Numbered from the stretch's first letter, positions 9,892-21,948 are shown. The stretch: DNA of 64,000 nucleotides from Nemophila menziesii (GCA_029959085.1 JARWIR010000005.1:7194501-7258500); one strand, 5' to 3'. Notes: generated from the letters alone by a model not told the origin. Numbers and translations: made by a program.

Positions 9892-11267
9892 ATGGTCTCC
9901 AAAAAGAGAAAGGCTGACAGTGACGAGGTCTCATTTCTTCTCTCAAATCCACCATTTATTTTTTCATTTTGGATGTTTTAAAAATATGTTTTCTAAAATA
10001 ATTTTTATGAATCTATATGAAATCCCATTTTAACACTGAACCGTTATCAAATTTGTTCATTTAACATATATCTGACATTTTCGCTTTTTTGTAATAACAG
10101 ATGAATATGAGTAGGAACACAGAAAGCCAAGGGTTTCTTCCTGATGATCTCATAATTATTATATTCATGTGCCTTCCTGCAGATTTAATTTACAATGTGA
10201 TGAGATTTGTTTGTAGACACTGGTATAAGATAATCCAATCCCCTTATTTCATTTCTTCCCACCTTGAAAAGTCATCAAAAGCAACTGGCCTCTTAATTAA
10301 AAGCCAGCCAGTGTATAGTCTTAAACCAACATTAAACCATGGTTGTAGTGTTGAGATGAAGGAGCTGAAATTTAAATGTGTCGATAATATTCGTGCAAGT
10401 TGTAATGGCTTGGTTTTTATACTCGGTCCTCAATATCGCAAAACTTGGTGCCCTAGTTATGTCGCAAATCTTGTGACGAAACAATACTTGCCCCTCCCTT
10501 TATTTCCTAGTTGTGATAAATTTTGTAAATGGTATCTTGCATATGCTGCTACTTCTAGGGTTTACAAAGTTTTTTCCTTAGGATACAAGAAACAGTTTAT
10601 ATTAACTGTAGGGGTTGATAAGAGTTGGAGAAAGGTTGATATAAGTAGGTTAACATATTCTGATTACCAGTTATTCTCGATTTCCTCAATTTCTGTAGAA
10701 GGTTTCTTGTATTGGGTACAGACTCAAAGAGACCCATTTCTCCATTGTTTTGACATGGAAACTGAAACATTTAAGCAAATGCTTCATATTCCTCCTCCTC
10801 TAGTTCCTTATAATGCCAAGTATTCTCGCAATGGTCATGTTTTCGCAATGGGAAGTTCTCTTTGCTTGTGTAAGCAAGTAGAAGATTATTCATTTGAGTT
10901 TTGGTTGTTGAAAGATCCACAAAATGAACATGGACAATGGGAAAGACTGCCGAATATTAATTTAATGAATAAGATTTGTGTTATTAATAGAGGGTTTTTT
11001 CCTTATGGCTGGTTGCACAGAGAAGATATATTGGTCTTACATGCATATAAAGGAGTTGTAATTTACAATGTTAAAACTGGAGAATTCCAAGAGCTTAATT
11101 ATAAGGGATCTTTTGAGTGTTATACTCATGTAGAAAGCTTGGTTCCAATGAACAATTTGTCTTTAGTTAGCAGGACAACTCAATCTCCACTCAAGATTAA
11201 AAGATCTAGATCAAAAATTTACTCACAAGATAACATGAGAGCTGAGTTCGAGGAACCATCACTCTAA
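9892..11267 (+). CDS. F-box protein with a C-terminal F-box-associated region
   Basis: The main exon 10101-11267 opens with an F-box at about residues 10-55 (FLPDDLIIIIFMCLPADLIY, then VCRHWYKIIQSPYFISSHL). A divergent F-box-associated beta-propeller-like region follows (SCNGLV, YKVFSLGY, VEGFLYW, HREDILVL). Such proteins are substrate receptors of SCF ubiquitin ligases; the target is unknown. A likely short first exon, 9892-9927 (MVSKKRKADSDE), ends at GAG before GTCTCA and joins phase 0 to the acceptor AACAG at 10096-10100. This gives 400 residues. The GTCTCA donor is weak, so translation may instead start at 10101 (388 residues). AATAAA signals follow from about 11334. Bases 9580-9891 hold only AT-rich promoter-like sequence. 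Confidence 0.8.
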
Positions 11268-12180
11268 TTTTGTAGCGTCATTGTTCACGGTTCTTTGCTT
11301 ATAATTTTATTCATTTGTTTGATAACCTTTTTTTAATAAAGGATTGTCAAGTTTGATTACTTTTTTTTTTCTTATAAAATATCTTTTTCACTCATTTTCC
11401 ATTGTGCAATCAAACAAACTTTTACTTTTGGTTTAGACTGTTTAGTGGGGGAAGAGGCAGGTGCAGCAGGGAGAAAATCCAAAATTCGTCAGTATCTTTG
11501 GTATTTCAGAGATATTTGAAAGGTTAGATTAATAATCTTTATTTGAGTTTGATAAAACCGTAATCACAACTTTAGGAATTTGATTAAAAGAAAAAACAAC
11601 TTTAGGATTGGAGCCAAAAGGAATTCCCAAGGTAGCCAAAGTGGTTCATGTGTAGCACCCCAATTTTTTTCCTAGTTAATTGCATCTTAGGTTCTATGTA
11701 TTTTTTGAGTTATTTGAATTACATGTTAAAAGGACACGGATCCTCTCAGAACATTTACTCTCTCCAAACAAACAAATCTAACTTTTAATCTCAAACATCA
11801 ATTTTATTACATTAAATCTTAAATCTTAACTGCTGTAATTAACTAACATAATTTGATAAAAAATATTTAAACACCTCTTGCTTCTCTATTTTCTTTATTA
11901 CAAATCATCTGATTCATGCCATAACCTTTTATCTCTGCAAATATCGTAAGATTTGTGTTTTTAATTGTTGAAAAAACAAAAATCATAACCTGAAATTGTA
12001 AATTATAATTTTAGTTCTAATCATTAAACTTTAGTTTTGTAAGAACTCCAATGAAAAAAATTAGTTTATTCCATCTTTTAAAATGATACATAAATTAGAA
12101 TAAGAAAAGATTTTGTTTTGAAATGTGAAAGGAATACATAATAAGATTGATGAATGGAAGAAAGAGAAGTTTGAAAGAAA
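11268..12180. other. AT-rich intergenic sequence without a recognised gene
   Basis: Apart from possible polyadenylation signals just after the F-box stop, I see no coding region, element terminus or RNA gene. The right boundary at 12181 is sharp: there the sequence switches to a copy of DUF642-A from base 2523 onward, which marks a duplication breakpoint. Confidence 0.5.
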
Positions 12181-13504
12181 GGAAATTGGGGTAATGAGGA
12201 GCCTATAAACTTGGTGATTTATAGTGAATCTACAACAGATATAGATCCAAATTCAACATGTTGGCCTGTGATTGATACACTTGTAATAAAGAAGATTGGA
12301 TTTCCTCAAGGTATTGTTCTGCATCAGGTTTTTAGAACTTTTACTTAAATCCCCAGTTTTTTAAAAATAAAATAAAATTAAGCTTTGATTGGTTGTTTAT
12401 ATAGGTTATTTTGCACAATATAGGAAAATTTAGTGCGATTAACTATTAATTAAGTATATTTTCTATAAACGGTAATTAAATAAATAATAATATAGGAACC
12501 TATAGAACATTTATTGCATAATATAGGGGCTTATTGTGCTGTTTTGCATAACATAGGGATCCATAGGACACTTAACACAAAAAGAAATTCTCAACTCCGC
12601 CCCTTCCTTACTCAAAGCTCAAGTCAGGTTAGTTCAACTGGCCAGAGACTTGGTTCTTCTTTTAAGCGGTGAAGGGTTCGAACCGAGTTCATGACTCCGA
12701 GTCCAAAGTGGCTCTCCGATGTATTGAGAAAAAAAAAAGCTCAAGTGGCTTCCAAACTCCGATCATAAGAATAGGGTTTATAATGATCTTAAAAATTCAA
12801 CAGAAATGCAAAACTCATGACATTTCCTATCACATCATAGGGGTGGTTTGTGGTGTTGACTCTTTGTCAAACCATAGGGGTGGTATTTGGTAGTTCACCC
12901 CATCAACAATCTATTTGAAAAAAAGAAGATGTACGCAATTATAACATTTATAAATTTGCAAAATGTGTTTATGGATTTACATTTGCTATACAGGTAATAT
13001 AATAGGCAATGGTGGATTCGAATTGGGGCCAGCGTTCATCGATAATTCCAATGAAGGGGTTTTACTTGATCCAAAACTAATTCCATCTGCATCGCGTTAC
13101 TACCATGGGATGTAATAGGAAAAGTTAAGTACATAAATTCCAAACATTACTATGTCCCACAAGGTGATGCTGCTATTGAGCTTCTTCTCTCGGGAGCTAC
13201 CATACAAACGGTAACAACTCTTACAAAGGATTCAAGTTATACCTTGGAGTTCATGCTTGCGGATGCAAATGATTCGTGTGTTGGAGATTTCAATGTAGGA
13301 GTTCAAGCAGGAGCATCAACTCAAAACATCACTCTTACAAGTGATGGAAATGGATCGGCAAGGAGATGCTATGTCGACTTTAAGGGAGAATTAACCGGAA
13401 CTACTATAAGTTTCCAAATCTATAAAACTAATCAAAGAGAAGATGGTGTTTTTTGCGGTCCAGTGATTGATGATGTGCGGATTTCCAACGCCAGTAGCAC
13501 GTAG
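12181..13504 (+). pseudogene. DUF642 pseudogene (cassette copy B), 5'-truncated
   Basis: The copy begins inside exon 2 (12181 equals 2523 of copy A) and lacks the signal peptide and most of the first module, though CWPVID is kept. Intron 2 has gained about 400 bases, including a SINE. Exon 3 resumes at about 12995 (GNIIGNGGFELGPAFI). A one-base frameshift near 13095-13110 leads to a stop, while the downstream frame (KVKYINSKHYYVPQGDAAIE through DGVFCGPVIDDV) is well kept. The C-terminal hydrophobic tail is lost through a small deletion just before the stop at 13502-13504. It cannot encode a secreted DUF642 protein. Confidence 0.85.
12625..12735 (+). mobile_element. tRNA-derived SINE, copy 2, in intron 2 of DUF642-B
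   Basis: An 11-bp target duplication AAAGCTCAAGT flanks it (12614-12624 and 12736-12746). A B box GGGTTCGAACCG lies near 12674, and the shared 3' body CTCCGAGTCCAAAGTGGCTC ends in an A-tail. Copy A of the cassette lacks it. Confidence 0.85.
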
Positions 13505-13641
13505 AAGTCAGATTTTTGTGCTTATTGTAGCATTTTTAGCATCTACTGTTTTGATTTATTGACCGTGTTGTAGATAATATTCTTTGTGAGTGCAATTCAA
13601 AGCAAATTTTAAACTCTTTAGTGTGAATTTCGTTATAATTC

Positions 13642-13692
13642 TTTGTTTTCTTTTTTTTTTTTGGTTTGGTAAACGGTTGTATTAATAAGAAT
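13642..13692 (-). mobile_element. 51-bp insertion with A-tract on the minus strand
   Basis: The nine-base repeat TTATAATTC flanks the insert (13633-13641 and 13693-13701). On the minus strand the insert ends in an A-rich run, as a severely 5'-truncated retroposon would. Copy A has the uninterrupted site at about 3570-3590. Confidence 0.5.
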
Positions 13693-14424
13693 TTATAATT
13701 CGTTGTTACTAAAGAATTGATCAATGATAGTATGTTCATCTAAAGTAATAAGACATGTATAATAAATGCAAGATTGGATGATAAACAAAACAATCTTCAT
13801 ATTCATGTAAATAGAGACGTACCATTAGAAAATTCAATTACTTATCTATACCAAAACCCAAAAACTGCCTTTCGCTATTAGAAAAGTTAATGAAAGGCAT
13901 CATTAAACCAAAAACCACCATCATTATCAGTTGTATCCTTTCGGTGGACACCACCTTGGCCAGGGACAAACCACACCGCGCCATTTCATTATCTCAAAAA
14001 AAACCGGCGGAGGATCATCATTTGGTTTCTTAATAATGTGTACCAAGAAGAGCAAAAGCAAATAGAAAGAAATGATTAGATCAGGAGAAAATAGGATGGT
14101 ATATCATATATGGAGTAGTGAGATATGTTATATTTCCAAGGTAATGGAGGCGCTTATTCATCAAAATAAAGACAAAAACTACATATAAAAATGAAATATG
14201 TTTCGTTTTTTAGATCGATGCAGGTGAAATAGATGGCGGAATCACAAGAAAAAAACAAAAAGAGCAATTGAAATGTATATCTTTAAAATGGAATCTATGC
14301 TTAGTAATATAGTTATAAAACCCCTTCAAATGACTATCACCAACGATAGTTGCCAAAGTTACCATAACCAGACATAGGCTGTCCTGGATAAACACCATAA
14401 GAACCACGTGGGATAAATGGGGAA

Positions 14425-15147
14425 CTATATGGAATTTGCTGATGAGCCCGTACGTGAATATTTCGCCCCAGGAAAATATCCACGATGATTGTTCCCAAAC
14501 ATTGGAGGTATTGGTCTCTCACTTGCAAACGCAGGACGCTCATAATCCATACCTTTTAGTCTATGGATTTTGCAATAAGTATCTCGGCAAAAAATTTCTT
14601 TACTAAACACTTGATTAGCCAAAACATAATCTTCAATTTTGTGACCATCTTGGTTTTTATTATCATCGTCACAAAAACTTTTTGCGCATTGTTTAACCTT
14701 TTCTTTTCGTGGATTTTTATCCCCGGTAGTTTCAGTATTTTTTTCGCCTTTCTCAAACTCCACCCTGTAAAAAAATTCAGCTGATTTATTCAATATTTTT
14801 TCAATAGTGTCAATGAGTATCTTGGGATCTACTATGCCGGTAACATATACCAACTTCTCTTCTAGATGTAGATCAACTAAGTATACACCTATTTGTACGT
14901 AAGAAATGCAACACTAATAAGAAAGAAATTTCAAAATAAACAAATTATCAAAATAAAATACACCTTTGATTTTTAGTAACAATTTGTTCAAATATTTCGG
15001 GCAATGCACACAGCAGAGGACGTTTACACTCAGCACTACCATCTGCAATATTACCAGAAGAACAAGTCAGTAAGAAATGAGACGTTTCTATTTAAACGGA
15101 GTTTTATATTAAAAGATTATTACCGGATCAGATGAAGGTTTTTCCAT
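14425..15147 (-). CDS. HMA-domain protein (cassette copy B), altered C-terminus
   Basis: Exons 15147-15124, 15042-14964 and 14888-14425 join in frame to 188 residues, with the same splice layout as copy A. Exon 2 gives VVLSVNVLCCVHCPKYL, keeping C-x2-C. Exon 3 gives VYVTGIVDPKILIDTIEKIL and the Lys/Asp-rich linker. After PPMFGNNHRGYF a frameshift relative to copy A replaces the Gly/Tyr-rich tail with a short KYSRTGSSANSI end. The old tail is still legible in another frame down to 14337. It may still be translated. Its upstream neighbour is the second sulfite oxidase fragment. Confidence 0.65.
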
Positions 15148-15624
15148 TGGAAAAAACTAGAGTAGGCGCACCTTAACTGTGTTAAATCTAACAGGGTGGG
15201 ATATAAGATTTTTTTCTCTAACAAAGTATCAATTATTAACTCACCTTAACTTTGTTTGCTTGCACAAGTAAATGAAGAAACGTACATAAACAAAAAAGAT
15301 TGCGTAATGTTAGGAAATTTAACCAATACTATGGAACATTTTCCTTTCATAAGTTGTAATTATAAATGGATGCAAATTTACTTTATTTTTGGTTATGATT
15401 GAACGAATCTTCCTAATATAATTCTCCATTGATATATTTATACTTGCTATTACATAAATTTTAAAATTAAGGTAAACATGGTAGTTTTATTTTATTACCA
15501 AAATGTCTTTCAAGAGTGATAGATGTACAAATTGAAACATTAAATCCGTGAAATAAGAAAATTACTGAAGTAAAAGCTAAAACTAGAACGAACAGAATTG
15601 ATAAGAAAGAAAGGGGAATTAAAC

Positions 15625-15943
15625 CTGTCAATATCATCAACGATTGGTATTGGTCCATGGTTTCTCTTATAGAAGAAATCAACTGGAGTAACGTAAGACG
15701 AAATCAAAGCTGATCGTGGAGGCTCAGCATTAAAAGGTTCCTATAGAAACAGCAAACAAATTAATCAAGGTATCTGTGAGTAATTACAAGCTACATTTTC
15801 AGAGTAGATTAACAACTAATACTCGATGAATTGGTATCTACGATTTAGATATATACATACAGATATACCTTGGAATTGATCTTTAGAAGAGGATGACGAG
15901 GTGGTTCTTGTGAATAATCTGAGGGTGCTCTTAGTCCTGGCAT
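15625..15943 (-). pseudogene. Sulfite oxidase, first two coding exons only (copy B)
   Basis: Exons 15943-15869 and 15740-15625 repeat those of copy A, but retain the Asn-His-Gly after FFYKR and so look more ancestral. The copy loses its leader immediately upstream of the ATG. From about 15946 the sequence changes to the 91-bp array family, so the 5' UTR and promoter are gone. No later sulfite oxidase exon is present. Confidence 0.75.
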
Positions 15944-15957
15944 TGCTCATGAGTGTT

Positions 15958-17145
15958 CTAACAAAAAAACCCATGTTTCTTTAGAAGACAGTCACCTCCT
16001 TCAGGCTCACATAGGCGATCTTCACGTATGTCTATACAATTTAGTCTACCTTTCTAGGGTCTTGAGATCATTAAACACTATAGCTCAACCTCATGTCATC
16101 GAATTCAACATGTTTGTTTGCACTAGGATTGCCTCCTTAGATTATAAATTCATCAATGTAAATAGTTAATCTAAATTTATATCAAAATCCTTTCTTACTA
16201 GGACCATCCCTGTTAGGTTATGAATTTATTAAGCGTATGGCCTATCCTTAATGTATTTATGAAGCCCGTTCTCACTAGGATCACCCCACATAGATATGAA
16301 CTCGACCAATGATTTAACTCATCCTTGAATTAGTAATTGGTGAATTCATCATGCCTGTCTCAACTTGCCTACCATTAAATGGTTATAATTTTTTTAGGAG
16401 TACTCAAAATCAATCTTTACTCAACGGTCGATGAATTCATCACGGCTGTCTCGTCAAGACTACCATTTAATGGTTGTAAGTTTATTAAGAGTTCCTAAAC
16501 TCAACATTTACTTCAATAGTCGGTGAATTCATGATGTCCGTCTCAACATGACTACCATTTAATGGATATGAATTCGTTACGAGTTCTCAAACTCAGCCTT
16601 TATTCAATACTCAATGAATTCACCATGTTTGTCTCAACGTGACTACCATTTCATGGATATGAATTCATTAAGATTTATCAAGCCCAACCTTAATCCAACA
16701 TATATGAATTCATCAAGTTTGTCTCGATAGGATTGTGAATTCACTAAGAGTTGTAAACTCATTTGCAATGTGTATGCCATAGGTTAGAGAACTTTAACCT
16801 AGTATAAACCATATCCCTCTCGGCGTCTCCAGGATCACTGTCCCATGTAAACCATTCTTTTGGGTGAAACCTCACATTACTTAAGACTTGAATTTTCCTA
16901 TTGAACCATTAGGTATCAATTTAGAAATTCACTTGCTATTAATTATTTTCCTACCCACATAAAAATCCATAAAACTATAGGTTTGATAGTAAAATCTATA
17001 TCAATTTTAAGGCCTTCTTACCAAAGCTAACATCTACTGATAGTATCATCAAACATCTTAGGTGTTTTCTTTAATACAGTATCATGCTACTATCTCTTAC
17101 CATTTCTATAAGGAGGTCCTCAGTGACGAGGAGATTCATAGTGTT
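15958..17145. repeat. 91-bp tandem array with flanks, copy 1
   Basis: From about 16100 to 16790 a unit of about 91 bp recurs, each with GAATTCATCA or a variant, GTCTCAACATGACTACCATT and TATGAATTCATTAAGAGTTC. I counted exactly 91 bases for the unit starting near 16522. The array and flanking single-copy sequence are shared with 28500-29900 and 51060-52230. Homology stops at about 17145. Function unknown; it could be a retroelement long terminal repeat or part of a CACTA element body. Confidence 0.7.
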
Positions 17146-17761
17146 TCTAGGGTTTTTTTAGAGTGTTTCCTTGCTTTGTTTCATAACCAAAGGAAAAACA
17201 AAAAAACATATATTATTTTATTGTATTTTAATTTCTTCAAATTCTATGAATTAATTTCTCATTCAATTTGAATGATTTTAACCAGATGAATATATTACGT
17301 TAATCTTTACAAATACAATAAACGTATCAATATTCAAATCATTTCTTTAGATTGAGTCACCGACTATCGTCGTAAACATGGTTATCACTTGGGTAAAATC
17401 TCATTTGACCAACAAAGTGACACTATTTGAAGATATTTAATGCTAATTCTGAGAAAATCATTTTATTTTATCTAAGAGAAGCTATTATAGAAATATAATA
17501 TGTTATCAAAGAGATGTAATAGCAATTTATTGCAATTTAGGACATTGGATTGAGAGAAATAGAAAGAAAGAAAGAGAATAGAAATGATTTTTTTATTTTT
17601 TTACATTATTTGTATTAGAAAAATTTATGAAAGAAAATAAAGGAAGTCATTCCAAAAATCACTCATGTATCTATTTTTATTATCACCCCAAATCGGAGTC
17701 AAATGAAGAGAAAGGAATTTTATTAGTGATTATAGACCAAAATTAACCTTTTTCTTTCTTT
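17146..17761. other. AT-rich sequence, nothing recognised
   Basis: No coding region, RNA gene or element end is visible. The short open frame at 17062-17271 straddles the array flank boundary and has no recognisable motif. Confidence 0.4.
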
Positions 17762-17777
17762 CCTTTTGTACTTTTTT

Positions 17778-17894
17778 TTGAATACATTAGAGAGCCACTT
17801 TGGACTCGGAGTAAATGACTCCAATGAGATTCGATCCCAGGACCTCTTGGTCTCTGCGGATTAACCTAACCACTAGGCCAACTATCGATCTCAA
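17778..17894 (-). mobile_element. tRNA-derived SINE, copy 3
   Basis: It is the reverse complement of copy 1: body GAGCCACTTTGGACTCGGAG, B box GAGATTCGATCCC and A box CCTAACCACTAGGCCA. A 16-bp target duplication CCTTTTGTACTTTTTT flanks it (17762-17777 and 17895-17910). Confidence 0.85.
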
Positions 17895-18368
17895 CCTTTT
17901 GTACTTTTTTCAATATAAACAAAATATATATAAAATCATTTATGAAATCTTCTTTTATAAAAATTTCTAATCTAAACAAAAATATTCATTTCATTTCCTT
18001 TCTTTTATAATTTTTGGTTTCTTTTCCTTTATAATTTTTTTTCCTTCTAAATACAAAGAGACCCTTGTTTGGATTAAAGAGGAATTTTTTAGTAAAGGAA
18101 ATAAAATGGAGGTTTAGTAAAGGATAGAAAAAGATAGTATTTTATCTTGTTTGGATTGGATAAAAATAGATGAAAATATTTTATTAAAAGATTATATATA
18201 TTTGGTGTTTGGATTAGAAAAATAATAGAAGGATAGGACTATTTTTATAGCCAAATGACTCATATACCCTTGGTAATATAATTTATAAATATAGAATAAG
18301 GATAGTTTAGACATCACACTAATAGAAGAATCATTCCTTCCTAACGATCACCAAATTGAAGGGATTGA

Positions 18369-18599
18369 GTGTCCGTTTGGGATTGATTATTTTTGAGTTA
18401 AAAATGCTTTTCGATTAAAATTGAATTATTTGTAAAAAATATTAAAAAATATTTACACATCTAAAATCACTTTAAGTGATTATTTTATTAATCACTTATC
18501 TAGTGTTTTTTCTAAAAGTGATTTTAAAGCTCTAAAGTGCTTTTATGGATTTTAAATCACTTTAAGTGATTATTTTAAAAAGCAATCCCAAACGGGCAC
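18369..18599. mobile_element. hAT-type MITE, 231 bp
   Basis: Terminal inverted repeats GTGTCCGTTTGGGATTG (left) and CAATCCCAAACGGGCAC (right) match with one mismatch. The interior contains hairpin-forming AAATCACTTTAAGTGATT repeats. No clean target duplication was found. The CCGTTTGG terminus is shared with the MITE at 32206-32434. Bases 17911-18368 and 18600-18830 hold only AT-rich sequence. Confidence 0.7.
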
Positions 18600-18830
18600 T
18601 GAATATATAGATTATGAAGGGGTTGTAAGAATACTTTAGTAATCTTTCCTTTCTAACTATTTAATCCAAACAAGAGATGAGATTGTTATTATCCTTTAAT
18701 ACAATTTTATCCCTCCTAATCCTCCAATCCAAGATAAATATAAATTAAATAGTTACCTATTAAACAAATCAATAAGATAAGAAACTTACTTTATAACCTT
18801 TAACAAATTTGACGGTTACTCTAATATCTT

Positions 18831-18838
18831 TATATAAA
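18831..18838 (+). promoter_or_regulatory. TATA box of the beta-expansin gene
   Basis: TATATAAA lies 85-92 bases before the expansin start codon, a normal plant spacing that would give a leader of about 60 bases. Confidence 0.5.
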
Positions 18839-18922
18839 CAATAATAAATTGTTCAAGTTTGATATAAACTAATTTCAAATATACTAGCATTACTTATTTG
18901 GACTAAAAAATTTTAGTCCATA

Positions 18923-20090
18923 ATGAACCCCAAATTTTTTATGCCAATTAGGCTTTTCATTTTTCTTAATCTTTCAGTAATTTTACTTGAGTTTTCCTCT
19001 TGTTTAGATCAAGAGTCGTTCAATAGCTCATTAATTGTTGGTTCTGGACAAGCCATAGGTACATGGTATGGTCCCCCTAATGGAGATGGAAGCGGTAATA
19101 TTATGCACTTGTTTTTTTATTAGTTTGCAATATTTTAAACATTTTCAACGAAACAAAATTTGTATTTTTTATCGTATTTGTTATGATTATAAAATATTAG
19201 TTAGAATTACAGATGGAGGAGCTTGTGGATATGGACATGATATCGCACTTCCTCCATACAATTCAATGATAGCTGCAGGGAGTCCAAGTATATATCAAGG
19301 TGGTGCTGGTTGTGGAACCTGTTATCAGGTGTGTTTGGTATATATATACTTGGACAAAGTCATTGTTGGCCCGATATGTCGATTTTTTGTTGTTGGACTA
19401 ACCTGATTGATTATCCGCGTCATCAAAGAATGTCATATAATTATTTGTTGTTTATTTGCTTATTATATATATGGTAATTTACTTGAAAAATTGTACGTTA
19501 AAAGGTGAAATGCAAAGATGCTCCTTGCTCAGGAAATCCGGTAACAATTACTCTTACTGATGAGTGTCCCGGATGCAGTGGTATTCATTTTGATTTAAGT
19601 GGAACTGCATTTGGGGCAATGTCAAAGCCTGGCCAGGCTGACGCATTGCGTAATATTGGAAAAATTCAACTTTATTATTTGAGGTATAATGTTCACTTAT
19701 TTATATATGAATCAATTATACAATATTAATCAGTATGAACTAACAATTATTTAAATGAAAATTTTTAGGGTGCCATGTGATTACCACAGGACTCCAATAA
19801 CATTTAAAGTTGACAGAAGTTCCACTCCTTACTACTTTTCTTGTGCTGTTGAATACGAATGGGGTGATGGAGATATTGCATTGCTTGAGCTACAAGCTTC
19901 TGGTTCAAATACATGGCTTCCTATGCAAAGGGTATCTGGTGCAAATTGGAAAATCAACATAAACGGTGCTACAACAAAAGCGCCATTCTCAATTAGGTTG
20001 ACACAAGTTGAGTCCCGAAAGAGGGTTATAGCTTATAATGTAATTCCATACAACTGGGTACCAGGAGGATATTACAAGTCGAATGTATAA
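18923..20090 (+). CDS. Beta-expansin
   Basis: Exons 18923-19094, 19213-19328, 19505-19683 and 19769-20090 join in frame to 262 residues, normal for the family. A signal peptide covers about residues 1-28. The diagnostic beta-expansin N-terminus [19 protein letters not shown] is formed across intron 1. Conserved cysteines follow ([20 protein letters not shown]), with the HFD motif in [13 protein letters not shown]. The C-terminal pollen-allergen-like carbohydrate-binding domain begins after RVPCDY and ends GYYKSNV. Expansins loosen cell walls non-hydrolytically by disrupting polysaccharide contacts. All introns have GT-AG ends. AATAAAA near 20154 may be the poly(A) signal. The gene looks intact. 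Confidence 0.92.
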
Positions 20091-20217
20091 GATTTATATA
20101 GATATGTCCACAAATTATAAGTTACTAGATCTATTGTAAGATTGTGATAAGTAATAAAACATAATATAAAGGTTTTGAAAACACAATATATTCAACTTTT
20201 ATGTGATGAATTTTATA

Positions 20218-20404
20218 GTTCAAATACATGGCTTCCCATACAACGAGTATTAGGTGCAAACTAGAAAATCAAAATAAATGGTTACACAACAAGGTGTCAT
20301 TCTCTATTAGGTTGACACAAGTCAAATCTTTAAGAAGGGTTCTAGCTTTTAATGTAATTCCATCCAACTAGGTACAAGGAGGATATTACAAGTCTAATGT
20401 ATAA
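20218..20404 (+). pseudogene. Partial tandem copy of the last beta-expansin exon
   Basis: The sequence repeats the end of expansin exon 4 (from the base-19902 region, TCAAATACATGGCTTCC) through the stop codon and part of the 3' UTR. Two Trp codons have become TAG, and short deletions are present. It is a dead 3' duplication directly downstream of the parent. Confidence 0.85.
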
Positions 20405-21782
20405 GCTTTATATAAAGATAACCACGCATTATAAAGTACTAGATCTAAGTAATACAATATAAGGATTTGTTTAACTTTTATTTGATGAATTTCCTATTTC
20501 ATTTGACAAACATAGAATTTGCAGATTGATTTCTATTGTTTTGATGCCACGATTCTCTTCCTAGATTCGGTTTGTGTCAACTTTATAAAGATTGGAAACT
20601 TCTCTTTCTGACTGTGCAACTCAACTTTCCAAGTTGTAATACATAATCACTGCATATGAAGCCATGTACTCCAACGACTATGATATAACTCAAACGATGC
20701 AATATCTCCATCCAGTGTCGATCCTGACATATTTAGAGCCCAAATCAAAATTTACAAATTGCACCCCCTATATTTTTTTTTTCAATTTTAAGAGAATTTT
20801 TTTTTCCCGATTTAAATATTTGTCCTATTTTGTTTTCCTTTATAGAGACCCGATAAAGGAAAATTATCTGACTTTTCAAATAGATCGAATTTAATTATGT
20901 GTCCACTTATAAGTAAGATTTAGTCTAACCCAATGATGACAATAAAACCTTAATTGCAAAAATCGAGGATTTTTAGATAAATTCATTAGCCTAATTAAAG
21001 AAATTGGGGAATACTTTAATTAATTGACCAAATATTACAATAATTATTCACCAAATCTATATATTAAACTAGTTATTAATCAACAATTAACATTCTAAAT
21101 CTTAGTTAATTAATCTCAATTTAAAACTCAAATAAACAATTATCAAACACAAAAGGCTAATATTAAACATAAGAGTATAACCCTTTAACATACGAGACCG
21201 TATTATAGAATAAACAACTATGTACTTTAGCAGCAAAATCAGTATTTAAAAACAATAAATAATGGATTCATCACTTACGCGAGTTTAGCACTGCATGATG
21301 CAATATACTACATTTACACCATAAGTTTTACAAAGATGGAAGATGGAAGGTTTTGGCTCGATCAGTTTATTCACAAAGAGTGAAAAGTTAAAGGGTTAGA
21401 TTATTAGTTTAAATATTAAGAACTTATAAAGGTATACTGATCTTAAACTCTCAATGTTAGCTTAATAATGTCAGTTATAGGTTTAGGGTGATTGGACATC
21501 TATAAACTTCCAAAATAGAGATATCCGTCATTAGTCCAAAAATAAAACCAACAATTGACATTGATTTTTTAAAGGAAAATTCTTCCATCCAATATTAGAT
21601 AAACCTACACCAATCATATTATTACACATACCTTATGTTTTAAATTTACAAAAGTAACTAACTAATTAATCTAATGACATGTATTTTGTTAATAATAATC
21701 AATGAATGTGATATGAGTATTGGACCATCCAATATTAGAGGGAAGTCTTACCCTTTTTTAAAATAATAATTCTTATTCGTTA
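20405..21782. other. AT-rich intergenic sequence
   Basis: I see no gene, array or element terminus here. Short open frames, such as the one at 20664-20894, lack motifs and are consistent with chance. Confidence 0.4.
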
Positions 21783-21792
21783 TAAGGAATTT

Positions 21793-21948
21793 TTTATATC
21801 ATGGGTATTCGGGCCATCTTTCGCGCACCACGACTAAGCCAATGAGAAATATACACACCTCCTATGCATATTCCCAGGTTAATTAAAAAACTAGGTTACC
21901 TATGTTCATGGAGTGGATTCGAACCCTGTATCTCTTGCTTTACGCCCT
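21793..21948 (-). mobile_element. Au-like tRNA-derived SINE
   Basis: On the minus strand a B box GGGTTCGAATCC lies near 21922, followed downstream by TTAGTCGTGGTGCGCGAAAG and GATGGCCCGAATACCC, which resembles the 3' body of Au SINEs of flowering plants. A 10-bp target duplication TAAGGAATTT flanks it (21783-21792 and 21949-21958). Confidence 0.75.

Noticed and set aside
16100..16790. CRISPR-like array
   Set aside because: The 91-bp units are wholly similar to each other with no variable spacers, and the context is a plant nuclear genome.
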